A stretch of DNA of 64,000 nucleotides from the NCBI RefSeq assembly GCF_003860215.1, contig NZ_RQYH01000001.1, positions 1 to 64,000 on the forward strand. The letters are read 5' to 3'. Each line of letters begins with the position of its first letter. Position 1 is the stretch's first letter. Shown piece after piece: positions 48,222 through 58,384 of this stretch. This DNA comes from Desulfovibrio sp. OH1186_COT-070 (GTDB lineage Bacteria > Desulfobacterota > Desulfovibrionia > Desulfovibrionales > Desulfovibrionaceae). The notes under the pieces are model-generated. The model was not told the DNA's origin and made no database searches. It worked only from the letters and a program-made list of their open reading frames with translations. The position numbers and the translations under genes were made by a program.

Positions 48222-48914
48222 ATGACAGAAAAAGCATCACCATCCCCGTTGGCGCACTCGGGACACCGCGCCAGAGTGCGCCAACGTCTTGAGCGGGACG
48301 CAACCGCATTGGCGGATTATGAGGTTCTTGAACTCTTGCTGGGATACGGACTGACACGCAAGGACACAAAGCCCCTTGCCAAGGCCCTGCTGCAGCGGTT
48401 TGGAAACATCCGGGCAGTCATGGACGCACGGGAAGAAGACTTGCAGGAAGTTCAGGGTATTGGCAAAGGCCTTTTGGCCTTCTGGAAGGTATTGCAAGAG
48501 GCGCACCGCCGCTATATGGCATCGCAAGTGCAAAAACGCACAGTGCTTGCCGACCCGGCATCCGTAGCGCAGATGGCGCAGGCCCGCCTGGCGGGTTGCC
48601 CGCATGAAGAATGCTGGCTGGTTCTGGTAGATCAGGGCAACCGGCTGATGGCGTGGGAACGCCTGCGTCACGGTGGCGTGACTTCAGTATTCCTTGAACC
48701 CAGAGACGTTTTCGAGCGGGCTCTTTTGCGCAAGGCCAGCGGAATCATTCTGGTCCACAATCATCCGGGGGGCAACCCCGAACCCTCCCCTGCGGATCAG
48801 AAACTGACCGGGGAACTGCAGGCCCTTGCCCCGCGTATGGGACTGCGCTTTCTGGATCATATCATCGTCACAGACGAAGACTGCTACAGCATGACACGTT
48901 CACAACGCATCTGA
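48222..48914 (+). CDS. radC: RadC family JAMM-domain protein
   Basis: A 230-residue RadC/YsxA family protein. N-terminal helix-hairpin-helix-like region (YEVLELLLGYGLTRKDTKPLAKALL, read in parts) and a C-terminal MPN/JAMM fold with HNHPGGNPEPSPAD as the zinc site and a preceding ASGIILV strand. The name comes from a repair phenotype later traced elsewhere; the true function is unclear. Weak ribosome site before ATG 48222. Followed 20 bases later by lon. Confidence 0.94.
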   Translation: MTEKASPSPLAHSGHRARVRQRLERDATALADYEVLELLLGYGLTRKDTKPLAKALLQRFGNIRAVMDAREEDLQEVQGIGKGLLAFWKVLQEAHRRYMASQVQKRTVLADPASVAQMAQARLAGCPHEECWLVLVDQGNRLMAWERLRHGGVTSVFLEPRDVFERALLRKASGIILVHNHPGGNPEPSPADQKLTGELQALAPRMGLRFLDHIIVTDEDCYSMTRSQRI

Positions 48915-48934
48915 GGCGGTCAGGGAGCATACAC

Positions 48935-51514
48935 ATGGCTGACGAACAGAAAAAAGACGACTGTGCGCGAGCAACGGAAGAAACGGCGCAGGCCGCCGTT
49001 GCCGCTGAAGAGCCGGAAGCCCGGCCCACTGCCCCTGCCGCCAGCGATTCCGGTGACGAACTGGAAGCCGCCCGGCAGGACATTCCCGGGGTTCTTCCGG
49101 TTCTCCCGGTACGTGATGTGGTGATTTTCAACTACATGATTCTCCCTCTGTTCATCGGGCGCGAAAAATCTGTCCAGGCTGTGGACGCCGCCCTGAAAGC
49201 CGGACGCCATCTGCTGGTGTGCGCCCAGAAGGAAGAAAGCACCGACGACCCCCAGCCACAGGATCTGTATGCGGTGGGTACGGTAGTGCAGATCATGCGC
49301 ATGCTCAAAATGCCCGATTCGCGGGTCAAGATTCTTGTGCAGGGCGTCAGCCGCGCGCGCATCACGCAGTTCCGACAGGTCAACCCCTATCTTGAGGCGC
49401 AGATTGATCCCATTGCCGAACAGGCTCCTCCCGCAGACACCACGTTGGAAGCCCTTCTGCGTTCGGTACGCGAGCAGAGCGAAAAAGTGCTGGCTTTGCG
49501 GGGCCTTTCCTCGCCGGACGTTCTGGGCGTTTTGCAGGGGGTGGATGATCCCGGCCGTCTTGCCGACCTTGTTGCCGCCAACATGCGCATGAAGACCGCG
49601 GAAGCCCAGGGAATTCTGGAGGCGGAAAATCCCCTTGACCGCCTCATGCTTGTCAACACCCACCTCCAGCATGAAGTCGAGGTGGCCACTGTCCAGGCGC
49701 GCATCCAAAGTTCTGCACGGGAAGGCATGGACAAGGCGCAAAAGGACTATTTTCTGCGTGAGCAGATCAAGGCGATCCGCCACGAACTTGGCGACCGGGA
49801 AGACAGCGGCGAGGAAGAACTGGCGAGCCTCAAAAAATCTCTGGAAAAAGCCGGTCTGCCCAAGGACGTGCGCAAAGAGGCGGACAAGCAGTTGCGCCGC
49901 CTGTCCGGCATGCATTCGGATTCCTCGGAAGCCAATGTCGTGCGCACCTATCTGGAATGGCTGGCGGATCTTCCGTGGAAAAAAACCACACGCGACAGCC
50001 TTGATATTGTGCGCGCAAAAAAAATTCTTGATGAAGACCACTTTGCCCTGGAAAAAGTCAAAGACCGTATCCTCGAATTTCTGAGCGTGCACAAGCTCAA
50101 TCCTCGCAGCAAGGGAAGCATTCTCTGTTTTGCCGGGCCTCCCGGCGTGGGCAAAACATCTTTGGGCCGCTCCATCGCCCGCGCCTTGGGGCGCAAATTC
50201 CAAAGGCTTTCCCTGGGAGGCATGCGCGATGAGGCAGAAATCCGGGGCCATCGGCGCACCTACATCGGCGCCATGCCCGGGCGCATCATTCAGGGCATCA
50301 AACAGGCGGGCACGCGCAATCCTGTACTCCTGCTGGACGAAGTGGACAAGCTGGGCACGGATTTTCGCGGCGATCCGTCTTCTGCCTTGCTGGAAGTGCT
50401 GGATCCCGAACAGAACCACACCTTCAGCGACCACTACCTGAACGTCCCCTTTGACCTCTCGCGCGTCATGTTTCTGTGCACGGCAAACCATCTGGAAAAC
50501 ATCCCCGCGGCCCTGCGCGACCGCATGGAGGTCATTTCCCTTCCCGGCTATACCATGCAGGAGAAGATCGAGATCGCACGCCGCCATCTTCTGCCGAAAA
50601 AAATCGTGGAAAACGGCCTGAGTGCGGAAAAAGTTTCCATTGATACCGCTTCGCTGAAAAAAATCATTCAGGAATATACGCGGGAAGCCGGGCTGCGCAA
50701 TCTGGAGCGGGAGCTGGCCTCTGTCTGCCGCAAATTTGCGCGACGCAAGGCCGAAGGGCAAAAAGGGCCTTTCCGGGCAGGCACGGGCGATGTGGAAAAA
50801 ATGCTGGGCGCTCCCCGCTTTCTTGAAGACAGAAAAGAAAAGAAACTCATGCCCGGCATGGCGCTTGGGCTGGCCTGGACTCCTGCGGGCGGCGAAGTCC
50901 TCACGGTGGAAACCGCCATCATGAAGGGCAAGGGCGGCCTTATCCTGACAGGCCAGTTGGGCGATGTCATGAAAGAAAGCGCCCAGGCCGCCCTGAGCTA
51001 TATCCGCAGCCGGGCTGCAATCCTGGATCTGGATTCGCAGTTCGCGGCCCGCCGCGACATCCATATCCATGTGCCCGCGGGCGCAACCCCCAAGGACGGT
51101 CCCTCTGCCGGTGTTACCCTGACCACCGCGCTCATCTCCGCCCTTTCCCAGCGCCCTGTGCGTGCGGATGTGTGCATGACCGGCGAAATCACGCTTCAGG
51201 GGCGCATTCTGCCGGTGGGAGGAATCAAGGAAAAAATACTGGCTGCCGTTGCCAGAGGTTTGCGGCATGTGGCCATTCCCCAGCAGAATACCAAAGACCT
51301 TGAGGAAATTCCCAAGGATCTGTTGAAAAAAATCACGGTTCACCCCGTTGCCCACATTGATGATCTGTTGCCTCTGGTGTTTGACACCCCTTCTCCCAAG
51401 GGGACGGGAAGAAAAAAAATGCCCGGTTCCGCGGCCCTCAAGTCTGCCCAAGCGGAGCCAGTGCTTCTTTCTGCCTGCGGAACGCCGCTCGTATGCGCCT
51501 GCACCAATGCCTGA
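48935..51514 (+). CDS. lon: ATP-dependent protease Lon
   Basis: AAA+ serine protease for damaged and regulatory proteins. 859 residues. N domain begins around LPVLPVRDVVIFNYMILPLFIGR; Walker A AGPPGVGKTSLGRSIA; Walker B PVLLLDEVDKLG; protease domain with catalytic S724 in DGPSAGVTLT and K765 in VGGIKEKIL. GGGAG lies ahead of the ATG. About 44 residues follow the conserved end; this tail includes three Cys and overlaps prmC by 22 bases. The N-terminal ~35 residues are also an Ala/Glu-rich extension. Confidence 0.96.
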   Translation: MADEQKKDDCARATEETAQAAVAAEEPEARPTAPAASDSGDELEAARQDIPGVLPVLPVRDVVIFNYMILPLFIGREKSVQAVDAALKAGRHLLVCAQKEESTDDPQPQDLYAVGTVVQIMRMLKMPDSRVKILVQGVSRARITQFRQVNPYLEAQIDPIAEQAPPADTTLEALLRSVREQSEKVLALRGLSSPDVLGVLQGVDDPGRLADLVAANMRMKTAEAQGILEAENPLDRLMLVNTHLQHEVEVATVQARIQSSAREGMDKAQKDYFLREQIKAIRHELGDREDSGEEELASLKKSLEKAGLPKDVRKEADKQLRRLSGMHSDSSEANVVRTYLEWLADLPWKKTTRDSLDIVRAKKILDEDHFALEKVKDRILEFLSVHKLNPRSKGSILCFAGPPGVGKTSLGRSIARALGRKFQRLSLGGMRDEAEIRGHRRTYIGAMPGRIIQGIKQAGTRNPVLLLDEVDKLGTDFRGDPSSALLEVLDPEQNHTFSDHYLNVPFDLSRVMFLCTANHLENIPAALRDRMEVISLPGYTMQEKIEIARRHLLPKKIVENGLSAEKVSIDTASLKKIIQEYTREAGLRNLERELASVCRKFARRKAEGQKGPFRAGTGDVEKMLGAPRFLEDRKEKKLMPGMALGLAWTPAGGEVLTVETAIMKGKGGLILTGQLGDVMKESAQAALSYIRSRAAILDLDSQFAARRDIHIHVPAGATPKDGPSAGVTLTTALISALSQRPVRADVCMTGEITLQGRILPVGGIKEKILAAVARGLRHVAIPQQNTKDLEEIPKDLLKKITVHPVAHIDDLLPLVFDTPSPKGTGRKKMPGSAALKSAQAEPVLLSACGTPLVCACTNA

Positions 51515-52356
51515 ACGCGGCCTCGGAAAAACTGCAGAAGGCGGGGGTAGACAGTCCCCGCCTTTGCGCTGCCGTTCTGGTGCAGATGGCCTTGGAGCGC
51601 GCGCCTGCCACTGCGGCGCACCTGTTCTGCCTCATGCAGAAAAACAGGGAACTCACGGAGCGGGAGTGCCGCGTTGTGGACTTTCTTGTCCGCAGGCGCG
51701 CTGAAGGCAGACCGCTTGCACAGCTCACGGGGCGCAGGGAATTCTATGGCCGTGACTTTCTTGTTTCGCGCCATACGCTCATTCCCCGTCCGGAAACAGA
51801 ACTGCTTGTCGACACTGCCCTGCGCCTGTTACCCGCGCACCATATCCTGTTTGCAGACATGGGCGCCGGTTGCGGCTGCATCGGCCTGACCCTGGCCGCG
51901 GAGCGCCCCCTGTGGCGCGGCGTGCTGGCAGACGTCACCCCCCAGGCTGTGGAAGTGACACTACGCAATGCCCGCAGGCTCGGCCTTGAAAAGCGTGTCG
52001 CTTCCATACAGTCCGACATGTTTTTCTCTCCCCTCCTTCCGGATTCGCTGGATCTGTTCGTCAGCAATCCTCCCTACATCGCTCCGGAAGAACGGGGGGA
52101 GGTCATGCGGGAGGTGCTGGACTTTGAACCTCCCCAAGCCCTTTTTTCACCTGACGGGGGCTTGGCGCATCTGGCTGCCGCCATCGGCGCGGCTTCGCGC
52201 GCCTTGCGCACAGGGGGGATTGTGCTGCTTGAGCACGGGGCATCCCAGGGACTGGCCGTGCGCCAGCTTGTGCACGACACAAAAAATTTTTCCGGAATCA
52301 CCACCCTGCAGGATCTGGCCGGGAAAGAGCGTTGCACCCTGGCCCACAAGATTTGA
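51493..52356 (+). CDS. prmC: Peptide chain release factor glutamine methyltransferase PrmC
   Basis: Methylates the GGQ glutamine of RF1/RF2. 287 residues: N-terminal helical domain (~1-85), then the SAM-binding fold with RPETELLVD, FADMGAGCGCIGLTLA (motif I, normally DxGTGSG) and the catalytic NPPY in FVSNPPYIAPEE. The usual neighbour prfA is absent; here prmC overlaps the end of lon by 22 bases. The tRNA cluster starts 127 bases downstream. Confidence 0.94.
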   Translation: MRLHQCLNAASEKLQKAGVDSPRLCAAVLVQMALERAPATAAHLFCLMQKNRELTERECRVVDFLVRRRAEGRPLAQLTGRREFYGRDFLVSRHTLIPRPETELLVDTALRLLPAHHILFADMGAGCGCIGLTLAAERPLWRGVLADVTPQAVEVTLRNARRLGLEKRVASIQSDMFFSPLLPDSLDLFVSNPPYIAPEERGEVMREVLDFEPPQALFSPDGGLAHLAAAIGAASRALRTGGIVLLEHGASQGLAVRQLVHDTKNFSGITTLQDLAGKERCTLAHKI

Positions 52357-52483
52357 GCAAAGGCCGCTGAGCAGCCGTCGGGAGCATCCACTTCCAAGAC
52401 GCATCCACATTTTCTGCAAAATCTCCCGGCAAATATTTTTTTCTTGCCAAATTTTCCGGAAGAGGATAGAGAAAACTCTTGTT

Positions 52484-52559
52484 GCTGGCGTAGCTCAACT
52501 GGCAGAGCAGCTGATTTGTAATCAGCAGGTTGCGGGTTCGAGTCCCATCGCCAGCTCCA
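52484..52559 (+). tRNA. tRNA-Thr (anticodon TGT)
   Basis: 76 bases including the encoded CCA. Acceptor GCTGGCG pairs with CGCCAGC; anticodon stem GCTGA/TCAGC holds the loop TTTGTAA; the T-arm is GCGGGTTCGAGTCCC-like. First of a tRNA group ahead of tuf. Confidence 0.97.
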
Positions 52560-52606
52560 CAAAAAGCTGAACAAAGGACGGTATTCCGGACTTTGCAGGC
52601 AAAAGT

Positions 52607-52692
52607 GGAGGGGTTCCCGAGTGGCCAAAGGGAACAGACTGTAAATCTGTCGTCGTAAGACTTCGGTGGTTCAAATCCACCCCCCTCCACCA
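52607..52692 (+). tRNA. tRNA-Tyr (anticodon GTA)
   Basis: 86 bases with encoded CCA and a long variable arm, as expected for Tyr. Acceptor GGAGGGG pairs with CCCCTCC; anticodon loop CTGTAAA; T-loop TTCAAAT. Confidence 0.97.
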
Positions 52693-52785
52693 CCACGATT
52701 TCTCTGCCATGCAGAAGAATTGTGGCGTTTACAAAGACTGCCTTGGCTGTAGGAGACAGGATCTGTCGGGGAACTACAGTAGCGT

Positions 52786-52861
52786 GCGGGAATAGCTCAA
52801 TGGCTAGAGCATCAGCCTTCCAAGCTGAGGGTTGCGGGTTCGAGTCCCGTTTCCCGCTCCA
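52786..52861 (+). tRNA. tRNA-Gly (anticodon TCC)
   Basis: 76 bases with encoded CCA. Acceptor GCGGGAA pairs with TTCCCGC; anticodon stem CAGC/GCTG holds CTTCCAA; T-loop TTCGAGT. Lies 194 bases before tuf. Confidence 0.97.
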
Positions 52862-53055
52862 CTCCTGCTCGATCCCCTCTCAATCCTGTCTGCCAATGCA
52901 CGTTCCCTGGCTTTCAGGGACAAAGCGTGTGCGGCCATGCGGCGAATTTTTTGCCGTCCGGTGCACGCAGGAACGGGCGTTACCACAAAATGCGTATGCA
53001 AAAAACTCTGTAACGCAAGTACAACGCAAAAATCTTTTCTCCAGGGAGACGTACA

Positions 53056-54249
<1,194 letters not shown>

Positions 54250-54255
54250 TGTCCC

Positions 54256-54405
54256 ATGCGAGTGAATATCCTTCTGGCCTGCACCGAGTGCAAGCGACGT
54301 AACTACAGCACCCGGAAGAACAAGAAAAATACCACCGGGCGGCTGGAAATGAAAAAATATTGTCCCTGGGACAAGAAGCACACTGTGCATCGCGAAACCA
54401 GGTAG
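54256..54405 (+). CDS. rpmG: Large ribosomal subunit protein bL33
   Basis: A 49-residue protein, [19 protein letters not shown]..., found by reading the sequence between tuf and tRNA-Trp. C9-x2-C12 and a third Cys in [16 protein letters not shown] form a three-cysteine zinc-ribbon relic, a known bL33 variant. It begins six bases after the tuf stop. Too short for many gene callers. Confidence 0.96.
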   Translation: MRVNILLACTECKRRNYSTRKNKKNTTGRLEMKKYCPWDKKHTVHRETR

Positions 54406-54418
54406 CAGACAAACTTCG

Positions 54419-54440
54419 TCCGGGAGCATCCGCTCCCGGA
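54419..54440 (+). other. Hairpin between rpmG and tRNA-Trp
   Basis: TCCGGGAGC and GCTCCCGGA form a perfect 9-bp stem with a 4-base loop, ending seven bases before the tRNA. No T-run; probably a processing signal or partial terminator separating mRNA from tRNA. Confidence 0.6.
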
Positions 54441-54447
54441 CGCATGC

Positions 54448-54524
54448 AGGGCAGTAGCTCCAACGGCTAGAGCGGCGGTCTCCAAAACCGCAAGCTGGGG
54501 GTTCGAATCCCTCCTGCCCTGCCA
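54448..54524 (+). tRNA. tRNA-Trp (anticodon CCA)
   Basis: 77 bases with encoded CCA. Acceptor AGGGCAG pairs with CTGCCCT; anticodon stem GCGGT/ACCGC holds CTCCAAA; T-loop TTCGAAT. Sits between rpmG and secE as in many proteobacteria. Confidence 0.97.
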
Positions 54525-54544
54525 TTTTTATCACGGATTGCAGA

Positions 54545-54787
54545 ATGGCAAAAAAACAGATTCAGGCAGGCGCCGATGCCAGGTCGGACGAAACTCCCAA
54601 TCCTGTCACGCGTTTTCTGCGATATGTTGAAAATGCCAGGGCGGAATTGCGCAAGGTTACCTGGCCCACTGTCAAGGAAACGCGCAAGGCCACCTTTGCC
54701 GTGCTCGGTTTTGTAACCGTGATGGCTGTCATTCTGGGACTGGTGGATCTTGGTCTGTCATCCCTGATAAAGACGATACTTTCCTGA
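54545..54787 (+). CDS. secE: Protein translocase subunit SecE
   Basis: Single-spanning essential subunit of the SecYEG channel. 80 residues: charged N terminus, the amphipathic helix RFLRYVENARAELRKVTWPT with the signature KVTWP, and one C-terminal membrane helix (AVLGFVTVMAVILGLVDLGL). Between tRNA-Trp and nusG, as expected. Confidence 0.96.
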   Translation: MAKKQIQAGADARSDETPNPVTRFLRYVENARAELRKVTWPTVKETRKATFAVLGFVTVMAVILGLVDLGLSSLIKTILS

Positions 54788-54795
54788 AGGATCCC

Positions 54796-55368
54796 ATGAA
54801 AGAGCCCGAAATCAACGAAACTTCGGAACAGTCCTCTGCGGCTCGCTGGTATATTGTGCATACCTATTCCGGGTTTGAGCAGCGAGTGCAGAAGACCATC
54901 AACGAGTTGTGCCGTACCGGGCAGGATCAGGGGCTTATCAAGAAAGTCGTCGTTCCCACGGAAAAGGTTATTGAACCCACCAAGGGCGGCCAGCAGCGTA
55001 CCTCGACGCGCAAGTTTTATCCCGGTTACGTCATGATCCAAATGGTCATGACAGATTTGTCCTGGCACCTGATCCAGTCCATCTCCAAGGTCACAGGATT
55101 TGTTGGCGGGAAAAACCGCCCGGCTCCCATGCGCAACAGCGAAGCGGAGCGGATCCTTGCCCTGATGGAAGACCGGCAGGAAAAACCCCGGCCGAAGTTC
55201 AATTTTGATCGGGGTGACGAAGTGCGTGTTGTTGAAGGGCCTTTTGGCGGGTTCAACGGCGTTGTTGACGATGTCAACCATGACAAGGGGAAACTGCGCG
55301 TTTCTGTGTCCATTTTTGGCAGACAAACCCCGGTGGAGCTTGATTTTACGCAAGTTTCCAAGGGATAG
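54796..55368 (+). CDS. nusG: Transcription termination/antitermination factor NusG
   Basis: Links RNA polymerase to Rho or the ribosome. 190 residues: NGN domain (WYIVHTYSGFEQRVQKTI, KFYPGYVMIQM, FVGGKNRPAPM) and a C-terminal KOW domain (GDEVRVVEGPFGGFNGVVDDVN, read in parts). Starts eight bases after secE. Confidence 0.97.
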   Translation: MKEPEINETSEQSSAARWYIVHTYSGFEQRVQKTINELCRTGQDQGLIKKVVVPTEKVIEPTKGGQQRTSTRKFYPGYVMIQMVMTDLSWHLIQSISKVTGFVGGKNRPAPMRNSEAERILALMEDRQEKPRPKFNFDRGDEVRVVEGPFGGFNGVVDDVNHDKGKLRVSVSIFGRQTPVELDFTQVSKG

Positions 55369-55407
55369 GCAGAGTACGAGGGGTTTGCCTGGCACAGGCA
55401 CGGACAG

Positions 55408-55463
55408 GCCGGAGGATGTTCTCCTCCTTCCGGCAGCCCCTTCGCTCCGGCTTCCCCTTTTTT
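55408..55463 (+). promoter_or_regulatory. rplK leader hairpin with T-run
   Basis: GCCGGA (55408-) pairs with TCCGGC ending at 55434, extended by GGA/TCC across a bulge. A second CCGGC copy at 55447-55451 could compete for the same 5' arm and is followed by TTTTTT at 55458-55463. This could be an attenuator or the site of ribosomal-protein feedback on the L11-L1 operon. Inferred from sequence only. Confidence 0.4.
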
Positions 55464-55528
55464 ATTGACCAGCCTTGCACGGCAGACATCGTGCTGCTGT
55501 CGCTTGAGCTATGTAAGGACATAACCAG

Positions 55529-55951
55529 ATGGCCAAGAAAGAAGTTGCCAAAATCAAGTTGCAGATCCCCGCAGGCGCTGCGAATCCTTCTCCGCCGGTC
55601 GGCCCTGCCCTAGGGCAGCACGGTCTGAACATCATGGGCTTTTGCAAGGAATTCAATGCCCGGACGCAGGATCAGAAAGGGATGATCATTCCCGTTGTGA
55701 TCACGGTTTTTGCTGACCGCTCGTTTACCTTTATCACCAAGACCCCTCCCGCTTCGGTTCTGATCATGAAGGCGGCCAAGGTGGAAAAAGGTTCCGGCGA
55801 GCCCAACCGCGCAAAGGTCGGCAGCCTGACCATGGCCCAGATAGAGGAAATCGCGCGTCTCAAACTGCCAGACCTCAATGCCACAAGCATTGAGGCTGCC
55901 GTCAAATCGGTTGCCGGAACAGCGCGCAGCATGGGCATTGACATACGCTGA
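55529..55951 (+). CDS. rplK: Large ribosomal subunit protein uL11
   Basis: 140 residues; binds 23S rRNA at the GTPase-associated centre. [32 protein letters not shown] (in parts) is the family signature; C-terminal rRNA-binding domain with [17 protein letters not shown] precedes the ATG. First gene of the L11-L1-L10-L12 group. Confidence 0.98.
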   Translation: MAKKEVAKIKLQIPAGAANPSPPVGPALGQHGLNIMGFCKEFNARTQDQKGMIIPVVITVFADRSFTFITKTPPASVLIMKAAKVEKGSGEPNRAKVGSLTMAQIEEIARLKLPDLNATSIEAAVKSVAGTARSMGIDIR

Positions 55952-56097
55952 GTTCAGGCCGCTGTTGTCCGCGGCAGCGGTGCGTTGCCCGCAGTGCCGC
56001 GAGAGCGCACAGCCGGGATCGTTGAAAGTATTCGTTGAAATCAATTGTACTGCCCCGAAAAGGGGCAGGAGATGCCAAACGACAAGGATTGTGTCCC

Positions 56098-56805
56098 ATG
56101 CCCAAACATGGCAAAAATTTTCATAAGGCCCTTGACGGAGTCAACCTTCAGGAACGCTTCAGTGTGGAAGATGCCGTCAGCAAATCCCTTTCCGCCGCTT
56201 TTGCAAAATTTGACGAAACGGTGGACGTGGCCATCTGTCTCGGCGTTGACCCGAAATATTCCGATCAGATGGTGCGCGGCGCCGTAACCCTACCCCACGG
56301 GCTGGGAAAAACGGTGCGTGTGGCCGTTTTCTGCAAGGGTGAAAAGCAGGCCGAGGCGCGAGAAGCCGGAGCTGATGTTGTTGGCGCCGAAGATCTGGTC
56401 GCCCGGATCAAAGAAGGCTGGCTCGAATTTGACGCCGCCGTTGCCACGCCCGATGTTATGGCGCTTGTGGGCCAGATTGGCCGCGTTCTCGGTCCTCGCG
56501 GGCTCATGCCCAATGCCAAGACAGGCTCCGTAACTTTTGAGGTTGCCAAGGCCGTCAATGAACTGAAGGCCGGACGCGTTGATTTCAAGGTGGACAAGGC
56601 GGGCGTGCTGCATGCCCCGCTGGGCAAGGTTTCCTTTGGACCGGAAAAAATTCTGGGCAACCTGAAAGCTCTCCTTGAAACGGTCAATCGCCTGAAGCCG
56701 TCTGCGGCCAAAGGAACCTATCTGCGTTCCATGGCTGTTTCCACCACCATGGGGCCGGGCTTCAAGATCGACATGACGCAGGTCAAAAAATTTCTTGAAG
56801 GATAA
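56098..56805 (+). CDS. rplA: Large ribosomal subunit protein uL1
   Basis: 235 residues; forms the L1 stalk and is the usual translational repressor of the L11 operon. [37 protein letters not shown] and [11 protein letters not shown] are visible. ATG 56098 begins [12 protein letters not shown] with AAGGA upstream; the 21-codon upstream frame is not conserved. Confidence 0.97.
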   Translation: MPKHGKNFHKALDGVNLQERFSVEDAVSKSLSAAFAKFDETVDVAICLGVDPKYSDQMVRGAVTLPHGLGKTVRVAVFCKGEKQAEAREAGADVVGAEDLVARIKEGWLEFDAAVATPDVMALVGQIGRVLGPRGLMPNAKTGSVTFEVAKAVNELKAGRVDFKVDKAGVLHAPLGKVSFGPEKILGNLKALLETVNRLKPSAAKGTYLRSMAVSTTMGPGFKIDMTQVKKFLEG

Positions 56806-56969
56806 ATCCTTCGGGATGGGCGTCGGACACTGTGCCCGGCGTCACTTGTCTAGGGAAACGGAATTTCGAGTCGAAGACGGCAGGCGGGCATGCCCCTTAA
56901 TATTCCTGCCCAGACCCTTTTCTTTGGCTCGGCATTCCACCAGGCACCCCCAAACGTGAGAGGTATCAC
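56806..56969 (+). promoter_or_regulatory. L10-L12 operon leader (candidate autoregulatory RNA)
   Basis: 164 bases without a gene between rplA and rplJ, the expected position of the L10 leader. GGCAGG (56879-56884) pairs with CCTGCC (56905-56910), enclosing a nested GGGCATGCCC palindrome (56886-56895). The match to the known L10 leader is by position and general shape only. Confidence 0.45.
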
Positions 56970-57494
56970 GTGAACAGGTCTGAAAAAGCCGCAGTTATTG
57001 AAGCCCTGAAAGCCAAGGCGGACAAGGCTTCCTTTGCTGTGCTGACGGACTTCAAGGGCATGTCGGTGGAAGAGCTGACGAACCTGCGTGTCAGCCTGCG
57101 CAAGGCTGGAGGCGAATATGTTGTCGTCAAAAACACGCTGGCCCGTATTGCTCTGACCGACGGCGCGCACCACAGCATCAAGGATCAGTTCCGCGAAAAC
57201 TGTGGCGTGGCCTTTGGATTCGATGACCCGGTGGCGGTGGCCAAAGCGCTCAGCGATTTTGCCAAGCAAAGCAAGCTTTTTGCGTTGCGCGGCGCCAGTC
57301 TGGACGGCAAGAGCCTTGACGTTGCCCAGATTGACGCTCTGGCCAAGCTGCCCGGCAGGGAACAGCTTCTCGGCCAGTTGCTCGGCACCATGACCGCCGT
57401 GCCCACCAACTTTGTTTCGTTGTTCGCCAACATGCTTCGCGGCCTGCTGTATGCTCTCAAGGGCATTGAAGAGCAGAAGTCCAAGGCCGCCTAG
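56970..57494 (+). CDS. rplJ: Large ribosomal subunit protein uL10
   Basis: 174 residues; anchors L7/L12 dimers on the ribosome. [32 protein letters not shown] and the helical L12-binding C terminus are visible. The start is GTG at 56970, preceded by GAGAGG at suitable spacing; no ATG is available. Followed by rplL after 53 bases. Confidence 0.96.
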   Translation: MNRSEKAAVIEALKAKADKASFAVLTDFKGMSVEELTNLRVSLRKAGGEYVVVKNTLARIALTDGAHHSIKDQFRENCGVAFGFDDPVAVAKALSDFAKQSKLFALRGASLDGKSLDVAQIDALAKLPGREQLLGQLLGTMTAVPTNFVSLFANMLRGLLYALKGIEEQKSKAA

Positions 57495-57547
57495 CGCGCA
57501 GCAGCAACATTCATCCGAATTTCAAGCCAAAAGATCAGGAGACCATC

Positions 57548-57934
57548 ATGGCAGTTACCAAAGCAGATGTTGTGGAATTCATTTCCAATATGACGGTTCT
57601 CGAACTCTCCGAGTTCATCAAGGAACTTGAAGACAAATTTGGCGTGTCCGCCGCGGCTCCGGCTGCCATGATGATGGCCGCCCCCGCTGGCAGCGCCCCC
57701 GATGCCGACGCCGCCGAGGAAAAGACCGAATTTGATGTGGTGCTCAAGGAAGCGGGCGCCAACAAGATCGGCGTTATCAAGGCCGTGCGCGCTCTGACCA
57801 ACCTCGGCCTCAAGGAGGCCAAGGAAAAGGTTGATGGCTGCCCCGCCACCATCAAGGAAGGCGTTTCCAAGGAAGAAGCCGAAGAAGCGAAAAAGCAGCT
57901 TGCCGAAGCCGGCGCTACTGTGGAAATCAAGTAG
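57548..57934 (+). CDS. rplL: Large ribosomal subunit protein bL12
   Basis: 128 residues; multi-copy stalk protein recruiting translational GTPases. N-terminal dimer domain, flexible Ala-rich hinge ([17 protein letters not shown]), and C-terminal [24 protein letters not shown] / [16 protein letters not shown] precedes the ATG. A terminator/attenuator follows. Confidence 0.98.
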   Translation: MAVTKADVVEFISNMTVLELSEFIKELEDKFGVSAAAPAAMMMAAPAGSAPDADAAEEKTEFDVVLKEAGANKIGVIKAVRALTNLGLKEAKEKVDGCPATIKEGVSKEEAEEAKKQLAEAGATVEIK

Positions 57935-57955
57935 GGCTGACAGATCTTCTGTTTT

Positions 57956-57993
57956 CAGGGCGGGACCTTTCGGGTTCCGCCCTGCTCTTTTTC
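57956..57993 (+). terminator. Attenuator/terminator after rplL
   Basis: CAGGGCGGGACC and GGTTCCGCCCTG form a 12-bp stem (one G-T pair) around TTTCG, followed directly by CTCTTTTT. A good intrinsic terminator 22 bases after the rplL stop. By analogy with E. coli it probably lets some polymerase through to rpoBC. Confidence 0.8.
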
Positions 57994-58008
57994 TCCTGTG
58001 CAACAAGC

Positions 58009-58037
58009 TTGCCTTTTTTTTGAAAAACATATACATA
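58009..58037 (+). promoter_or_regulatory. Candidate promoter for rpoBC
   Basis: TTGCCT at 58009-58014, a 17-base A/T-rich spacer, TACATA at 58032-58037. It lies between the rplL terminator and the second hairpin, so it would give rpoBC its own transcript with a ~340-base leader. Confidence 0.45.
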
Positions 58038-58123
58038 TATTTTTTTGACGATGCTGAGGAGGCATCCCTGTACTGCGATTGGCTTGCTGCCGCACACAAA
58101 GCTCTTCACTGACGAAGCCCTTG

Positions 58124-58154
58124 CCCTGTTCCTTTGAGCAGGGATGGGTTTTTT
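58124..58154 (+). terminator. Second hairpin with T-run in the rpoB leader
   Basis: CCCTGTTC and GAGCAGGG form an 8-bp stem (one G-T pair) with a CTTT loop, followed five bases later by TTTTTT. It may be a leader attenuator for the rpoBC transcript. Confidence 0.55.
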
Positions 58155-58384
58155 ATGCCTTGTGCGCAGCAAAGTCTTTTCGCACCCGCAGCGGATCCGC
58201 CGGAACATATGGTCGCGCCTGAAAAAGGCACGGCAGCCGGGTGTCTGCGCGCAAACCGCGCGTTGGCAAGCCCGCCCCCCCCCTCACCGGGTCGCACGCC
58301 GAATCCGGAGGGCGCGAACAGAACTTTCGCATCGTTTGAGCTCAGCCGGGCAACCGGGGCGCAACCGCCACCTATGAGGTACCC

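Larger units (their letters stand above)
57935..58384 (+). other. rplL-rpoB intergenic leader
   Basis: 450 bases with no supported gene. It contains, in order, an intrinsic-type hairpin (57956-57993), a promoter-like pair (58009-58037), a second hairpin with T-run (58124-58154), then ~230 bases of GC-rich untranslated leader up to the rpoB ATG. This fits separate tuning of RNA polymerase beta/beta' below ribosomal-protein levels. Confidence 0.6.

Noticed and set aside
48920-51451. 843-codon minus-strand open frame across lon
   Set aside because: Antisense shadow of lon; no motif, no ribosome site.
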